Assembly (NCBI RefSeq): GCF_007827595.1
Contig: NZ_VISR01000008.1
Coordinates: forward strand, 186,001 to 250,000
Reading direction: 5' to 3'
Source of the DNA: Streptomyces sp. BK340
Lineage (GTDB): Bacteria; Actinomycetota; Actinomycetes; Streptomycetales; Streptomycetaceae
Length of the DNA stretch: 64,000 nt
Made by a program: the position numbers and the translations under genes. The notes under the pieces are model-generated. The model did no database searches. It was not told the origin of the DNA and saw only the letters and a list, made by a program, of their open reading frames with translations. Of the stretch, positions 41,764 through 53,093 are shown one piece after another (positions within the stretch are counted from its first letter, which is position 1; each line of letters begins with the position of its first letter).

Positions 41764-43329
41764 TCACTGCTCGCGCACGGGGACGGACACGTATGACGGG
41801 TCGTCCGACGGCGAGGAGAAGGTCAGCTGCGCGCCGGACGGGTTGTGCTCGATGTAGAGCGGGTCGACGGTGTCGACGACCAGCGCAAGGCGGTGCCCGG
41901 CGGGTACGTCGTAGGCGGTGGAGAACAGGTCCAGGTTCACGTCGAACGGCTCGCCGGGCGTCCGGCCGTGCCAGGTGTAGGGCGCGTTGGTGACCAGCTT
42001 GCCGAAGCCGAGCGGCCCCACGTCGTACAGGTAGGCGATGAGGGTGCCGCTCTCCTTGGTCGGGGTGAGCGTGGTGTGCAGCGTGGCCGTGCCCCGCACC
42101 TGCTGGGCCGTGCCGTACCGGTCCGACTGCCACACGGCCGCCCAGCGGCGCGGCAGCAGCGGGATCGAGGCGACGGGCGGCAGTTGGGCGACCTGGTCCA
42201 GGATGCTGGACAGGAAGACGATCCCGCCGTCCGCGCCCGAGTCGACATTGGCGTGGATGGTGGTGGATCCCGCGAGCGCGAGCTTGGTGCGGGTCGCGCC
42301 GACCGACTTCCAGTCCGGGTAGCCCTCGTACCCCCCCGCGCTACGGGACTTGAGCTGGACGGGCTGCTCGCTGTCGATGCCGTTGTCGGCGCCCTTGAGG
42401 TAGTGGTCGAACCAGCGCCCGGTGTCCGTCCACACGTCGTTGGGCAGCCCGAACAGGCCGGTCAGCTCGGCGGTCGCGTGGTCGCCGGGGCGCATCTCCA
42501 GCCGCTTCGGGACGGTCAGCTTCTCGTAGAAGTCGGCGTACGAGTTGGCCGGGAAGATCGTGTCGCCCCAGGCGTTGGCCATCAGGACCGCGGCGCCGTT
42601 CTTGTTCAGCTGGTCGACGTAGGTCGCGGCGGAACGCTTGCGCCCCCAGTCGATCATCTCCTGTTCCTTGGTCAGGTTGGAGGCGTAGAAGTTGTCGAAG
42701 ATCTCCCGGAGTTCGGGGCTCTCGCGGCCGGTGATGACGCCCGCGCCGTCGAGCAGGGCACCCGCCTGGACGTGCTGGGTGCGGCCCGAGTAGATCGAGT
42801 CGATCAGGTCGGCCCAGCCGCTGAGCGCGGCGACGGCCTTGATGCGCTTGTCGTGGGCGGCGGCCAGCAGGCTGATGCCGGCGCCGTAGGAGACGCCCGC
42901 CATGCCGATGTGCCGTGGGTCCGTGGGGGTGTTGGCGAGCGCCCAGTCGATGACCTTGGAGGCGTCCGCTATGTCCGGCGGACCCGCCACTTCTATCTCG
43001 CCGCCGGACTGCCAGAAGCCGCGCACGTTGTACGTGAGCACCACGTAGCCGGAGTCGGCGAGCTTCTGCGCCTGGGCGAGATACTCCACCTGCGGCAGGC
43101 CCCAGCTCGTGGGCAGCACGATGAGCGGGTAGTTGTGCGAGCCGTCGGCGCCCGCGGGCGTGACGACGTTCGCCTTCAGTACGGTGCCGCCGTCGCCCGT
43201 GATGTCCACGAAGCGGACGGACGAGGCGGCCTGGGCGGCCGGAGCCAGGCCGACGACGGTCCCCGCGATCAGCGCCGCGGAGACGACTCCTGCGGCGGAG
43301 GTGCGCAAGGTGGTGCGACCGTGTCCCAT
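41764..43329 (-). CDS. Secreted CocE/NonD or X-Pro dipeptidyl-peptidase-type hydrolase
   Basis: A 521-residue secreted alpha/beta hydrolase. A signal peptide of about 30 residues (GRTTLRTSAAGVVSAALIAGTV, cleavage near AQAASS) is followed by the hydrolase domain: the oxyanion region PTSWG near residue 76, NVRGFWQSGG, nucleophile elbow GVSYGAG near 145-151, acid near WGDTIFPANSY, His in PGDHATAE. A C-terminal jelly-roll domain (from about residue 355) is as in CocE or PepX esterases/peptidases. ATG 43329 has GAGGAG upstream. Likely cleaves an extracellular ester or Xaa-Pro peptide. Repeated TAAC/GCCGGTAA motifs (43369-43423) upstream may be an operator. Confidence 0.85.
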   Translation of the reverse strand: MGHGRTTLRTSAAGVVSAALIAGTVVGLAPAAQAASSVRFVDITGDGGTVLKANVVTPAGADGSHNYPLIVLPTSWGLPQVEYLAQAQKLADSGYVVLTYNVRGFWQSGGEIEVAGPPDIADASKVIDWALANTPTDPRHIGMAGVSYGAGISLLAAAHDKRIKAVAALSGWADLIDSIYSGRTQHVQAGALLDGAGVITGRESPELREIFDNFYASNLTKEQEMIDWGRKRSAATYVDQLNKNGAAVLMANAWGDTIFPANSYADFYEKLTVPKRLEMRPGDHATAELTGLFGLPNDVWTDTGRWFDHYLKGADNGIDSEQPVQLKSRSAGGYEGYPDWKSVGATRTKLALAGSTTIHANVDSGADGGIVFLSSILDQVAQLPPVASIPLLPRRWAAVWQSDRYGTAQQVRGTATLHTTLTPTKESGTLIAYLYDVGPLGFGKLVTNAPYTWHGRTPGEPFDVNLDLFSTAYDVPAGHRLALVVDTVDPLYIEHNPSGAQLTFSSPSDDPSYVSVPVREQ

Positions 43330-43368
43330 GGGGTCACTCCTCACTCGTTTCAGTGCAAAGTGACTCGA

Positions 43369-43423
43369 CGGTAACCGGCGGACCTTACCCTAAGTAACCC
43401 GCCGGTAAGTTACGTGCCGGTAA
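43369..43423. promoter_or_regulatory. Repeat-rich promoter region with TTAC/GTAA motifs
   Basis: GCCGGTAA occurs at 43401-43408 and 43416-43423 (15 bp apart). TTACCCTAAGTAA at 43385-43397 is a short dyad, and GTAACCGGCGG at 43370-43380 is an inverted partner of CCGCCGGTAA. The cluster lies 40-95 bp upstream of the secreted hydrolase and near the end of the next gene. It looks like an operator, regulator unknown. Confidence 0.45.
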
Positions 43424-43436
43424 AGTTTGTTGGGCG

Positions 43437-44189
43437 TCAAGAGGCCCGGTGCGACGTGCGCACGGTTTCCGTCGCCGGGACGGGGGCCTGCGCCGCCTGT
43501 GTGACGTCCGCGACCAGCTCGACCAGATCGGGGCCGTACGCCTGGGAGTTGACCACCTTCAGCAGCAGGACGAAGGTGTTGTTGCCGTGCTTGCGGTTCA
43601 ACCGCTCGTGGTTGCGGGCCAGATAGCGGGTGGCGGCCTGGTTGGTGATGGCCCGCTGCCCGCAGAACAGGAACACCGGCCGGGTTCTCTCCCCGGCGCT
43701 GAGCCGGGCGAGCAGGACGTACTCGCAGACGCCCGGCTCCAGGCGGTACCGCTCGCCGCCGATCTGGAAGGCACCCCGGTCCGGACCGGGTTCGGGATCG
43801 ATGTTCACGCGGACGCCGGGGAGCATCGCCGCCATGTGGGCCAGCATCCGCCGGTTCGACGCCGGGCCGCCCACGCAGAACTCGGTGCGCTCGCCGAACC
43901 CCTGCTGGGTCGCGTCCTGCGTCACCATCTGCAGGTTGGCCCCGCAGTCCTTGATGAGGGCGGACAGTTCCAGGAGGGCGAAGACGTCGAAGCGGTGCAC
44001 GGCCGGCTCCGAGGCCGCCGGGTCGCGGTTGACGACGAGCAGGGACTCCGAGTTGTCGGGCAGCCCGAAGAACTCCTGTTTGCGCCGCAGCTTGCGCCGC
44101 CACAGGTAGGTACGGGCCAGCCACCCCAGCGCGGCGCTGATGCCGGCCGCTATGAGGCCGAGGACGATATTGCGCACGTCGTCGTTCAT
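43437..44189 (-). CDS. Hypothetical membrane-anchored protein
   Basis: A 250-residue protein with an N-terminal transmembrane segment (residues about 6-26, IVLGLIAAGISAALGWLARTYLW) then a basic stretch WRRKLRRKQ and a soluble cytosolic domain: LLVVNRDPAASEPAVHRFDVFALLELSALIKD, FCVGGPASNRRM, and VFLFCGQRAITNQAATRYL. The FCVGGP...SN and FLFCGQRAI motifs suggest a nucleotide- or small-molecule-binding fold, but no family is recognised. ATG 44189; longer in-frame extensions into the ggt promoter lack the pattern. Divergent from ggt. Confidence 0.68.
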   Translation of the reverse strand: MNDDVRNIVLGLIAAGISAALGWLARTYLWRRKLRRKQEFFGLPDNSESLLVVNRDPAASEPAVHRFDVFALLELSALIKDCGANLQMVTQDATQQGFGERTEFCVGGPASNRRMLAHMAAMLPGVRVNIDPEPGPDRGAFQIGGERYRLEPGVCEYVLLARLSAGERTRPVFLFCGQRAITNQAATRYLARNHERLNRKHGNNTFVLLLKVVNSQAYGPDLVELVADVTQAAQAPVPATETVRTSHRAS

Positions 44190-44331
44190 GGCCGCGCATG
44201 GTAGCGGGCCCGGGCGACGGCTACGTACCGGCGTTCGAACTGTGACGGTCGTGTGGCGGGTGGCCGAGGCGTACTGTTGGCCGTACGGCAATCTGGTTAC
44301 GCTGCGCGGACGGTCCCGACGGGAGGTACGG

Positions 44332-46134
44332 ATGGGTCGGCCTGGCGCGCGGAAACTGGCGGTGATGGCGGTCTCGGCCGCCATGGTGTCGGTGGGAGCG
44401 GCGGCCCCGCCCGCCGCAGCGGGCGAGACGCCCACGAAGGTTCCGGTGGCCGTCGGCTACGGCGGAGCCGTGGCCAGCGTCGACGCGGACGCGTCGGCCG
44501 CCGGCATCGAGGTGCTCAGGAAGGGCGGCAACGCGGTCGACGCGGCCGTCGCCACCGCGGCCGCGCTCGGCGTCACCGAGCCCTACTCGGCCGGCATCGG
44601 CGGAGGCGGCTACTTCGTCTACTACGACGCCAAGTCCCGCACGGTGCACACCATCGACGGCCGCGAGACCGCGCCGCTGACCGCCGACGCCGACCTGTTC
44701 ACGGAGAACGGCAAGCCGCTCGCCTTCGCCGACGCCGTCAGCAGCGGTCTGAGCGTCGGCACCCCGGGCACACCCGCCACCTGGCAGACGGCACTGGACC
44801 AGTGGGGCAGCAGAAGCCTCGGTACGGTCCTCGGGCCCGCCGAGCGGATCGCCCGCGACGGCTTCACCGTCGACGACACCTTCCGCTCGCAGACCGCGTC
44901 CAACGAGACCCGGTTCCGCTACTTCCCCGACACCGCCCGGCTGTTCCTGCCGAACGGACAGCTCCCGGTCGTCGGCTCCACCTTCAAGAACCCCGATCTG
45001 GCCCGCACTTACCAGGAACTGGCCAGGAAGGGCGTCGGCGCGATCTACCACGGTGACCTGGGCGACGACATCGTCGACACGGTCGACAAGCCGCCGGTGG
45101 ACCCGGGGTCGGGCTGGAACGCCCGCCCCGGCAAGCTGGCGGAGAAGGACCTGGCCGCCTACGGCGCCAAGCTCCAGAAGCCCACCAGGACCTCGTACCG
45201 CGGCCTGAACGTGTACTCCATCGCGCCCTCCTCCTCAGGCGGCACCACCGTCGGCGAGGCGCTCAACATCCTGGAGAGGACCGACCTCTCGAAGGCCAGC
45301 GAGGTGCAGTACCTGCACCACTACATCGAGGCCAGCCGCATCGCCTTCGCCGACCGCGGCCGCTGGGTCGGCGACCCCGCCTTCGAGGACGTACCGGCCA
45401 AGGACCTGCTGTCGCAGCGGTACGCCGACTCGCGCGCCTGCCTGATCAAGGACGACGCGGTCCTCAGCAGCCCGCTCGCACCCGGCGACCCCCGCCACCC
45501 CGCCGCCTGCGGCACCGGCGGTACGGCGGCCCCGACGACGTACGAGGGCGAGAACACCACCCATCTGACCGTGGCCGACAAGTGGGGCAACGTCGTCTCC
45601 TACACGCTCACCATCGAGCAGACCGGCGGCAGCGGCATGACCGTGCCCGGCCGGGGCTTCCTGCTCAACAACGAGCTGACCGACTTCTCCTTCGCCCCGG
45701 CCAACCCGGCCGTGCACGACCCGAACCTGCCCGGGCCGGGCAAGCGGCCGCGCTCCTCCATCTCACCGACCATCGTCCTCGACCGGCACGGCCGGCCGGT
45801 GGTGGCGCTCGGCTCGCCCGGCGGCGCGACCATCATCACCACCGTGCTGCAGACCCTGACCGAGTTCCTCGACCGGCGTCTGCCGCTGGTCGACGCGATC
45901 GCCGCGCCGCGCGCCAGCCAGCGCAACGCGGCCCAGACCGAACTCGAACCAGGCCTGTACAACAGCGACCTGAGGACTCGGCTGGAGGCCATCGGGCACA
46001 GCTTCAAGCTGAACCCGGAGATCGGCGCGGCCACCGGCGTCCAGCGGCTGCCGGACGGCAGGTGGCTGGCGGCCGCCGAGAAGGTACGGCGCGGCGGCGG
46101 CTCGGCGATGGTGGTCGATCCGGCCGCGCCGTGA
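44332..46134 (+). CDS. ggt: Gamma-glutamyltransferase
   Basis: A 600-residue secreted, self-processing gamma-glutamyltranspeptidase acting on glutathione-like or gamma-glutamyl compounds. Signal peptide residues 1-30 (KLAVMAVSAAMVSVGAAAP, then AAAGE). Large subunit: GGNAVDAAVATAAALGVTEPYSAGIGGGGY and TIDGRETAP. The small subunit begins at the catalytic Thr of NTTHLTVADKWGNVVS. GGSGMTVPGRGFLLNNEL and RPRSSISPTIV complete the active site, and GSPGGATI is the oxyanion region. ATG 44332 has GGGAGG upstream. It ends 3 bp from the convergent Clp gene, with no room for a separate terminator. Confidence 0.93.
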   Translation: MGRPGARKLAVMAVSAAMVSVGAAAPPAAAGETPTKVPVAVGYGGAVASVDADASAAGIEVLRKGGNAVDAAVATAAALGVTEPYSAGIGGGGYFVYYDAKSRTVHTIDGRETAPLTADADLFTENGKPLAFADAVSSGLSVGTPGTPATWQTALDQWGSRSLGTVLGPAERIARDGFTVDDTFRSQTASNETRFRYFPDTARLFLPNGQLPVVGSTFKNPDLARTYQELARKGVGAIYHGDLGDDIVDTVDKPPVDPGSGWNARPGKLAEKDLAAYGAKLQKPTRTSYRGLNVYSIAPSSSGGTTVGEALNILERTDLSKASEVQYLHHYIEASRIAFADRGRWVGDPAFEDVPAKDLLSQRYADSRACLIKDDAVLSSPLAPGDPRHPAACGTGGTAAPTTYEGENTTHLTVADKWGNVVSYTLTIEQTGGSGMTVPGRGFLLNNELTDFSFAPANPAVHDPNLPGPGKRPRSSISPTIVLDRHGRPVVALGSPGGATIITTVLQTLTEFLDRRLPLVDAIAAPRASQRNAAQTELEPGLYNSDLRTRLEAIGHSFKLNPEIGAATGVQRLPDGRWLAAAEKVRRGGGSAMVVDPAAP

Positions 46135-46137
46135 CCG

Positions 46138-48678
<2,541 letters not shown>

Positions 48679-48761
48679 GACGTTCCGTTCCTTTGGTGTT
48701 CGTTCATTTCACCTTGGCACGGATGGTCTCCGACGGCATCGCGGGGCGCCTGTCGGCCGTC

Positions 48762-49529
48762 CTACCGCTGTGTGAGTATGCGCGGGCCCGCTTCCGTGAT
48801 CGCCACGGTGTGCTCCACGTGGGCCGCGCGGGATCCGTCGCTCGTGCGCAGCGTCCAGCCGTCCTCCGCTTCGTAGTAGGCGTCGTTGCCACTGGCGATC
48901 AGCATCGGCTCGATCGCCAGGACCATGCCGTGGCGCAGGGGGAGTCCCCGCCCCGGGCGGCCCTCGTTCGGGACCTCAGGGTCCTCGTGCATGCGGCGGC
49001 CCACGCCGTGGCCGCCGAAGCCGGCGGGGATGCCGTAACCGGCCGTGCGGCAGACCCGGCCGACGGCGTGTGCGACGTCGCCGATGCGGTTGCCGACGAC
49101 GGCTGCCTCGATGCCTGCCGCCAGGGCGCGCTCGGCGGTGTCGATGAGGTGCAGGTCCGCCGGGCGGGGGCGGCCGACCGTGAAGCTGATCGCCGAGTCA
49201 CCGGCCCAGCCGCCCAGGTGGGCGCCGCAGTCGATGGAGACGAGGTCGCCGTCGCGCAGGCGGTGACGGGTGGGGATGCCGTGCACGATCGCGTCGTTGA
49301 CCGAAGCGCAGATGACCGCCGGAAAGGGGGTCGGGGCGAAGGAGGGGCGGTAGCCGAGGAAAGGAGAGGAGGCCCCGGCCTCGCGCAGCACCTCCCGGGC
49401 CACCTCGTCCAGCTCCAGCAGGGAGACACCGACGTCGGCGGCCTTTCGTACGGCTGTCAGGGCACGTGCGACGACCTGGCCCGTGGCGTGCATCGCGTCA
49501 ATGGACGTGTCTGTCTTCAGTTCCACCAT
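48762..49529 (-). CDS. map: Type I methionine aminopeptidase
   Basis: A 255-residue Met aminopeptidase that removes the initiator Met. Metal ligands: Asp in SIDCGAHLGGWAGDSA (two Asp), His in GGHGVGRRMHEDP, Glu in AIEPML and Glu in AHVEHTV. TPFPAVICASVNDAIVHGIP carries the active-site His. The predicted -10 TATAGT (minus strand, 49537-49542) ends 7 bp before ATG 49529, so the mRNA may be leaderless. It faces an XRE regulator gene divergently across 61 bp. Streptomyces usually has another copy near the ribosomal operon, so this is likely an extra, regulated copy. Confidence 0.9.
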   Translation of the reverse strand: MVELKTDTSIDAMHATGQVVARALTAVRKAADVGVSLLELDEVAREVLREAGASSPFLGYRPSFAPTPFPAVICASVNDAIVHGIPTRHRLRDGDLVSIDCGAHLGGWAGDSAISFTVGRPRPADLHLIDTAERALAAGIEAAVVGNRIGDVAHAVGRVCRTAGYGIPAGFGGHGVGRRMHEDPEVPNEGRPGRGLPLRHGMVLAIEPMLIASGNDAYYEAEDGWTLRTSDGSRAAHVEHTVAITEAGPRILTQR

Positions 49530-49536
49530 GCCAATT

Positions 49537-49580
49537 ACTATACCGGTATTTGAATGGGGGATGGCGGTGGGTGGTATTAG
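49537..49580. promoter_or_regulatory. Divergent leaderless promoters of map and XRE gene
   Basis: Leftward: TATAGT (49537-49542, minus strand), 7 bp from the map ATG. Rightward: TTGAAT (49550-49555), 19 bp, TATTAG (49575-49580), 10 bp before ATG 49591. ATACCGGTAT (49540-49549) is a perfect 10-bp palindrome overlapping the map -10 and adjoining the rightward -35, a natural site for the XRE protein. Confidence 0.55.
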
Positions 49581-49590
49581 AATGGGTGTC

Positions 49591-49842
49591 ATGGTGCGCA
49601 CCCCCCTCACCCCCGAAGAGCGCGAACGCGGCGAACGGCTCGGACAGTTGCTGCGCGCGGCGCGCGGCGGGCGGAGCATGGCCGAGGTCGCGGCGGAGGC
49701 GGGCGTCTCGGCCGAGACGCTTCGCAAGATCGAGACCGGACGGGCGCCGACCCCGGCCTTCTTCACCGTGGCCGCGCTGGCCGGGGTGCTCGGGCTCTCC
49801 ATGGACGACCTGATGACGCGCTGTCTGCTGGTGGGTGTCTGA
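49591..49842 (+). CDS. XRE family helix-turn-helix regulator
   Basis: An 83-residue Cro/C1-type HTH protein: LGQLLRAARGGRSMAEVAAE AGVSAETLRKIETGRAP (HTH about residues 18-52), then TVAALAGVLGLSMDDLM. ATG 49591 is consistent with a leaderless mRNA from the TATTAG element; ATG 49582, in frame, would add three residues. Divergent from map and likely to bind ATACCGGTAT between them, regulating both genes. Confidence 0.82.
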   Translation: MVRTPLTPEERERGERLGQLLRAARGGRSMAEVAAEAGVSAETLRKIETGRAPTPAFFTVAALAGVLGLSMDDLMTRCLLVGV

Positions 49843-49990
49843 AACCCGCCTGGGCCGGTCCGGTCCGCGCAAGGGGCGGGATCGCGCAATGAGTCGCCCG
49901 CCCACCGCCGGAAAACTCTGCGTAGCAAGTCCGTAACACAGCTGGTGTTGCCTGACGGCCGGAGTGCTGGCAGTCGGGCGGGAGTCGGAC

Positions 49991-52093
49991 ATGGCTGTGG
50001 ATCAACTCGCCGGTCGAATGCGGGAGTTCGCGAACTACCTGGACGGCCTCCTGGGGCGCCTGGATCAGGGCGGGGGATGGTGCGGGGTCTTCTGGCAACG
50101 CGACCCCGAGGGCATGCAGGCCTGCCTCGAAGGGCGTGAGGTGCCGCCGTGGGACGTGGTGGAGGCGCTGCTGCAGGACCTCCATGCGGCGTTCGGCCCC
50201 GCAGCGGCCGCGGCCGAGCGGCAACGGGCCCGCGTCCTGCACGCTGCCGCCGTCTCGGCTTACGACGCCCGCCCCGGCGGCGGGGACGCCCTGCGCGACC
50301 GGCTCGACGTGATGCTCCGCGAACAGCGGTACGCCGTGGAACGCCAGGCCGAACTGAACCGCCTGCTCACCGAGGCACCCTCCCGTGAGGAGGCCGACGC
50401 CCTGCGCCTGGACCTCGCCTGGGCCCGCGACGATCACGAACGAGCCACGGCCCGGTGCGCCGAACTGCGGGCCAGGATGGCGCACCTGGACCGCAGGGCG
50501 GTGGAAGTGCCGCTCCTGGACGGGGCGGAGGCCTGGGGTGAGGGTGGCGGGCGAGTGCCGGGCCCCGACGGCGCATCGGTGACGCCGCGGGAGCACGGGG
50601 CTGCCGCCGGGCCCTTCGGCGGCACCGCAGGCGCAGACGGGCGCGTGGCGGGCCCTGGTGCTGCCGGGTCGGCGGGTGACCGTGGTGCGTCGCGGGGTGG
50701 CTCCGGCGGTGCACTGCGGGCGGGGGACGATGCCGGGCCGCTTGCGCCCGGCGCCGACGGCTTCGGCCGTGCCGGTACGGGTGGTGGGCCTCGCGTCTCT
50801 GGCGCCGAGGGCTTCGGCGGCGCCGAGGCGGTCGGGGGCGGCGAGGCTGCCGCGCCCGGAGGGGCCGGGGCCCCTGGCGCCGCCTGGCTCGGCGCCGGGG
50901 CGGCCCCGTCCCACCCGCACGATGCCCGGGCCACCGGCCACGACGGGCGGCTCACCGGGCCCGCCGGCGACGGTCAGGACCCCTGGTTCTCCGGACCGGT
51001 CGCCGGCCACGCCCCTCGCCCCGCCGTACCGGACGCCGGCCCTGCGGTCGGTCAGGGCGGTTCCGTGCCGGGCTCGTCCTCATGGCAGGCCGTGTCGGAT
51101 GCCGGCCCTGTGGCTGGTCGGGCGGAGTCCGTGGTGGCCGGGGCCTCGCAGCCCGCGGTGTCGTATGCCGGCCCGGCAGCCGGCCAGGGCGGTTCCGTGC
51201 CGGATCCGGCCCCATGGCCCGCGCGGGCGGACGCCGGCCCGGCGGCGCGCCCGGGAGGGGCCGACGCCGGCCCGGCAGTCCCTTCCCCTGCCGCGCGCCC
51301 CGCCGCACCCTCCGCCCGCGAGGTCACCCCCGTGCCCGCCCCTGAGCCCCCCGCCCCCGCCAAGCCCCGCAAGCGGCGCCGTGGCAGTGCCCGGTTCGCC
51401 GGGATGGCCGAGGACGCGGGCGCCCCGGTTGTCGTGCCGCAGGGTCCTGTCGCTGCCGTGCCCGAGGCGGCCGTCGGACGGCGGAGCCCGCGTGGGGCGC
51501 GGTTCGCCGGGGCGGCGGAGCGGGGCGAGGCGGTCGAGGGGACCGCGGAGGTCGTGGTGGACGCCGAGACGGGCGCTGCCGTCGAGGGGGTCGTTGAGGA
51601 GCTGGTGCGGCTGCGGGGTGAGGGGCGTACCGGTGAGGCGCATGTGCTGTTGGTCGAGATCGCGCGGTGGCCCGCTGAGCGGTACCCGCTGCTCGCGGAC
51701 CGGCTGCAGCATGCGGGGCTCGCTGCCGACTGGGCCACGCTGCTGTGGGAGGCCGCCTCGCTGCCCGCCGAGCGGCTGGTCACCGCCGCCGACGCGCTGG
51801 AGGCCGCCGGGCGGATCGCGGACGGGCAGCAGATGCTGCGGCAGGGCGTGGTCAGGCCGGCCGAGGAGATAGGTGCCGCCGTGCTGGGGCTGGACGCGCA
51901 GGGGCGCGGGCGCGAGGTACGGGCCCTGCTGGACGCCTATGTGCGCGTCCGGACGCCGGAGGAGGCCGTCCGCAGCGTCGGCGCCGACCCGCGCCGCCTC
52001 GTCCCGCTCCTGCTGGAGGCCGCCCGTGGTGTCTCGGAGGAGCGCCACTGGGACCTGGTGCACGCCCTGAGGGTCGCCGGCTTCACCGCCTGA
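49991..52093 (+). CDS. Large protein with coiled N-terminus, disordered repeat middle and helical C-terminus
   Basis: A 700-residue protein with three zones. Residues 1-170 are helical with a conserved-looking start (AVDQLAGRMREFANYLDGLL, WCGVFWQRDPEGMQACLEGREVPPWDV) and a probable coiled coil (RLDVMLREQRYAVERQAELNRLL). Residues about 180-455 are Gly/Pro/Ala/Ser low complexity with imperfect repeats containing DAGPAAGQGGSVP. The C-terminal part has two KxRxxRGxARFAG elements (RRRGSARFAG, RSPRGARFAG) and then helical repeats in which ELVRLRGEGRTGEAHVLLVE and similar units recur. No signal peptide. Homologs in Streptomyces are usually called tegument-like or hypothetical, which says nothing about function. 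Start ATG 49991 over one 27 bp earlier. Confidence 0.7.
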   Translation: MAVDQLAGRMREFANYLDGLLGRLDQGGGWCGVFWQRDPEGMQACLEGREVPPWDVVEALLQDLHAAFGPAAAAAERQRARVLHAAAVSAYDARPGGGDALRDRLDVMLREQRYAVERQAELNRLLTEAPSREEADALRLDLAWARDDHERATARCAELRARMAHLDRRAVEVPLLDGAEAWGEGGGRVPGPDGASVTPREHGAAAGPFGGTAGADGRVAGPGAAGSAGDRGASRGGSGGALRAGDDAGPLAPGADGFGRAGTGGGPRVSGAEGFGGAEAVGGGEAAAPGGAGAPGAAWLGAGAAPSHPHDARATGHDGRLTGPAGDGQDPWFSGPVAGHAPRPAVPDAGPAVGQGGSVPGSSSWQAVSDAGPVAGRAESVVAGASQPAVSYAGPAAGQGGSVPDPAPWPARADAGPAARPGGADAGPAVPSPAARPAAPSAREVTPVPAPEPPAPAKPRKRRRGSARFAGMAEDAGAPVVVPQGPVAAVPEAAVGRRSPRGARFAGAAERGEAVEGTAEVVVDAETGAAVEGVVEELVRLRGEGRTGEAHVLLVEIARWPAERYPLLADRLQHAGLAADWATLLWEAASLPAERLVTAADALEAAGRIADGQQMLRQGVVRPAEEIGAAVLGLDAQGRGREVRALLDAYVRVRTPEEAVRSVGADPRRLVPLLLEAARGVSEERHWDLVHALRVAGFTA

Positions 52094-52191
52094 CGGTCCT
52101 TCCGCTCACCCTAAGGAGTGTGAAACGTGATCGACTCAGCGGGTTAACGACGATGGTCTTGGCAAGGACTTCCTCGAGGCTTACTTTCGTC

Positions 52192-52222
52192 CCTCTACGG
52201 GCCGTTTCTACGGGCGTAGAGG
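52192..52222. promoter_or_regulatory. Inverted repeat upstream of the pyrimidine cluster
   Basis: CCTCTACG (52192-52199) and CGTAGAGG (52215-52222) are perfect arms around 15 bp. TCTACGGGC also repeats directly inside the element. It lies 29 bp upstream of the first amidohydrolase gene and is a candidate site for the PucR regulator of the cluster. Confidence 0.5.
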
Positions 52223-52250
52223 CTCGGACGTCGCGTCGAAGGAGCAGCTC

Positions 52251-53093
52251 ATGGCCAACGTCGTACGTGCCGCACTGGTTCAGGCCACCTGGACCGGCGA
52301 CACCGAGTCCATGGTGGCGAAACACGAGGAGCACGCCCGCGAGGCGGCCCGCCTGGGCGCGAGGATCATCGGGTTCCAGGAGGTCTTCAACGCCCCCTAC
52401 TTCTGTCAGGTCCAGGAGCCGGAGCACTACCGCTGGGCCGAGCCGGTGCCCGACGGGCCCACCGTGCGGCGGATGCGGGAACTGGCCCGCGAGACCGGCA
52501 TGGTGGTGGTCGTCCCCGTCTTCGAGGTCGAGCAGTCCGGCTTCTACTACAACACCGCCGCCGTGATCGACGCCGACGGCACCTACCTCGGCAAGTACCG
52601 CAAGCACCACATCCCCCAGGTCAAGGGCTTCTGGGAGAAGTACTACTTCAAACCCGGCAACCTGGGATGGCCCGTCTTCGAGACGGCCGTCGGCAAGGTG
52701 GGTGTCTACATCTGCTACGACCGTCACTTCCCGGAGGGCTGGCGGCAACTGGGCCTGAACGGCGCGCAGTTGGTCTACAACCCCTCAGCCACGCACCGAG
52801 GTCTGTCCTCCTACCTGTGGCAGCTGGAACAGCCCGCCGCGGCCGTCGCCAACGAGTACTTCGTCGCCGCCATCAACCGGGTGGGGCAGGAGGAGTACGG
52901 GGACAACGACTTCTACGGGACGTCGTACTTCGTCGACCCGCGCGGCCGGTTCGTCGGCGAGGTGGCCAGTGACAAGGACGAGGAACTCGTCGTCCGGGAC
53001 CTGGACTTCGACCTCATCGACGAGGTGCGGCAGCAGTGGGCCTTCTACCGCGACCGCCGTCCCGACGCCTACGAAGGGCTGGTGCAGCCGTGA
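52251..53093 (+). CDS. Nitrilase-superfamily beta-ureidopropionase/N-carbamoyl amidohydrolase 1
   Basis: A 280-residue CN-hydrolase. Catalytic triad visible: Glu44 (GFQEVF), Lys118 (GKYRKHHIP), Cys155 (YICYDRHFPEGWR). GFWEKYYFKPGN and PSATHRGLS are typical of beta-ureidopropionase and N-carbamoylputrescine amidase types. With a dihydropyrimidinase in the cluster, hydrolysis of N-carbamoyl-beta-alanine to beta-alanine, CO2 and ammonia is the likely role. A paralog with identical triad spacing lies at 56124-56966. Its stop overlaps the aminotransferase GTG (GTGA). Confidence 0.87.
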   Translation: MANVVRAALVQATWTGDTESMVAKHEEHAREAARLGARIIGFQEVFNAPYFCQVQEPEHYRWAEPVPDGPTVRRMRELARETGMVVVVPVFEVEQSGFYYNTAAVIDADGTYLGKYRKHHIPQVKGFWEKYYFKPGNLGWPVFETAVGKVGVYICYDRHFPEGWRQLGLNGAQLVYNPSATHRGLSSYLWQLEQPAAAVANEYFVAAINRVGQEEYGDNDFYGTSYFVDPRGRFVGEVASDKDEELVVRDLDFDLIDEVRQQWAFYRDRRPDAYEGLVQP

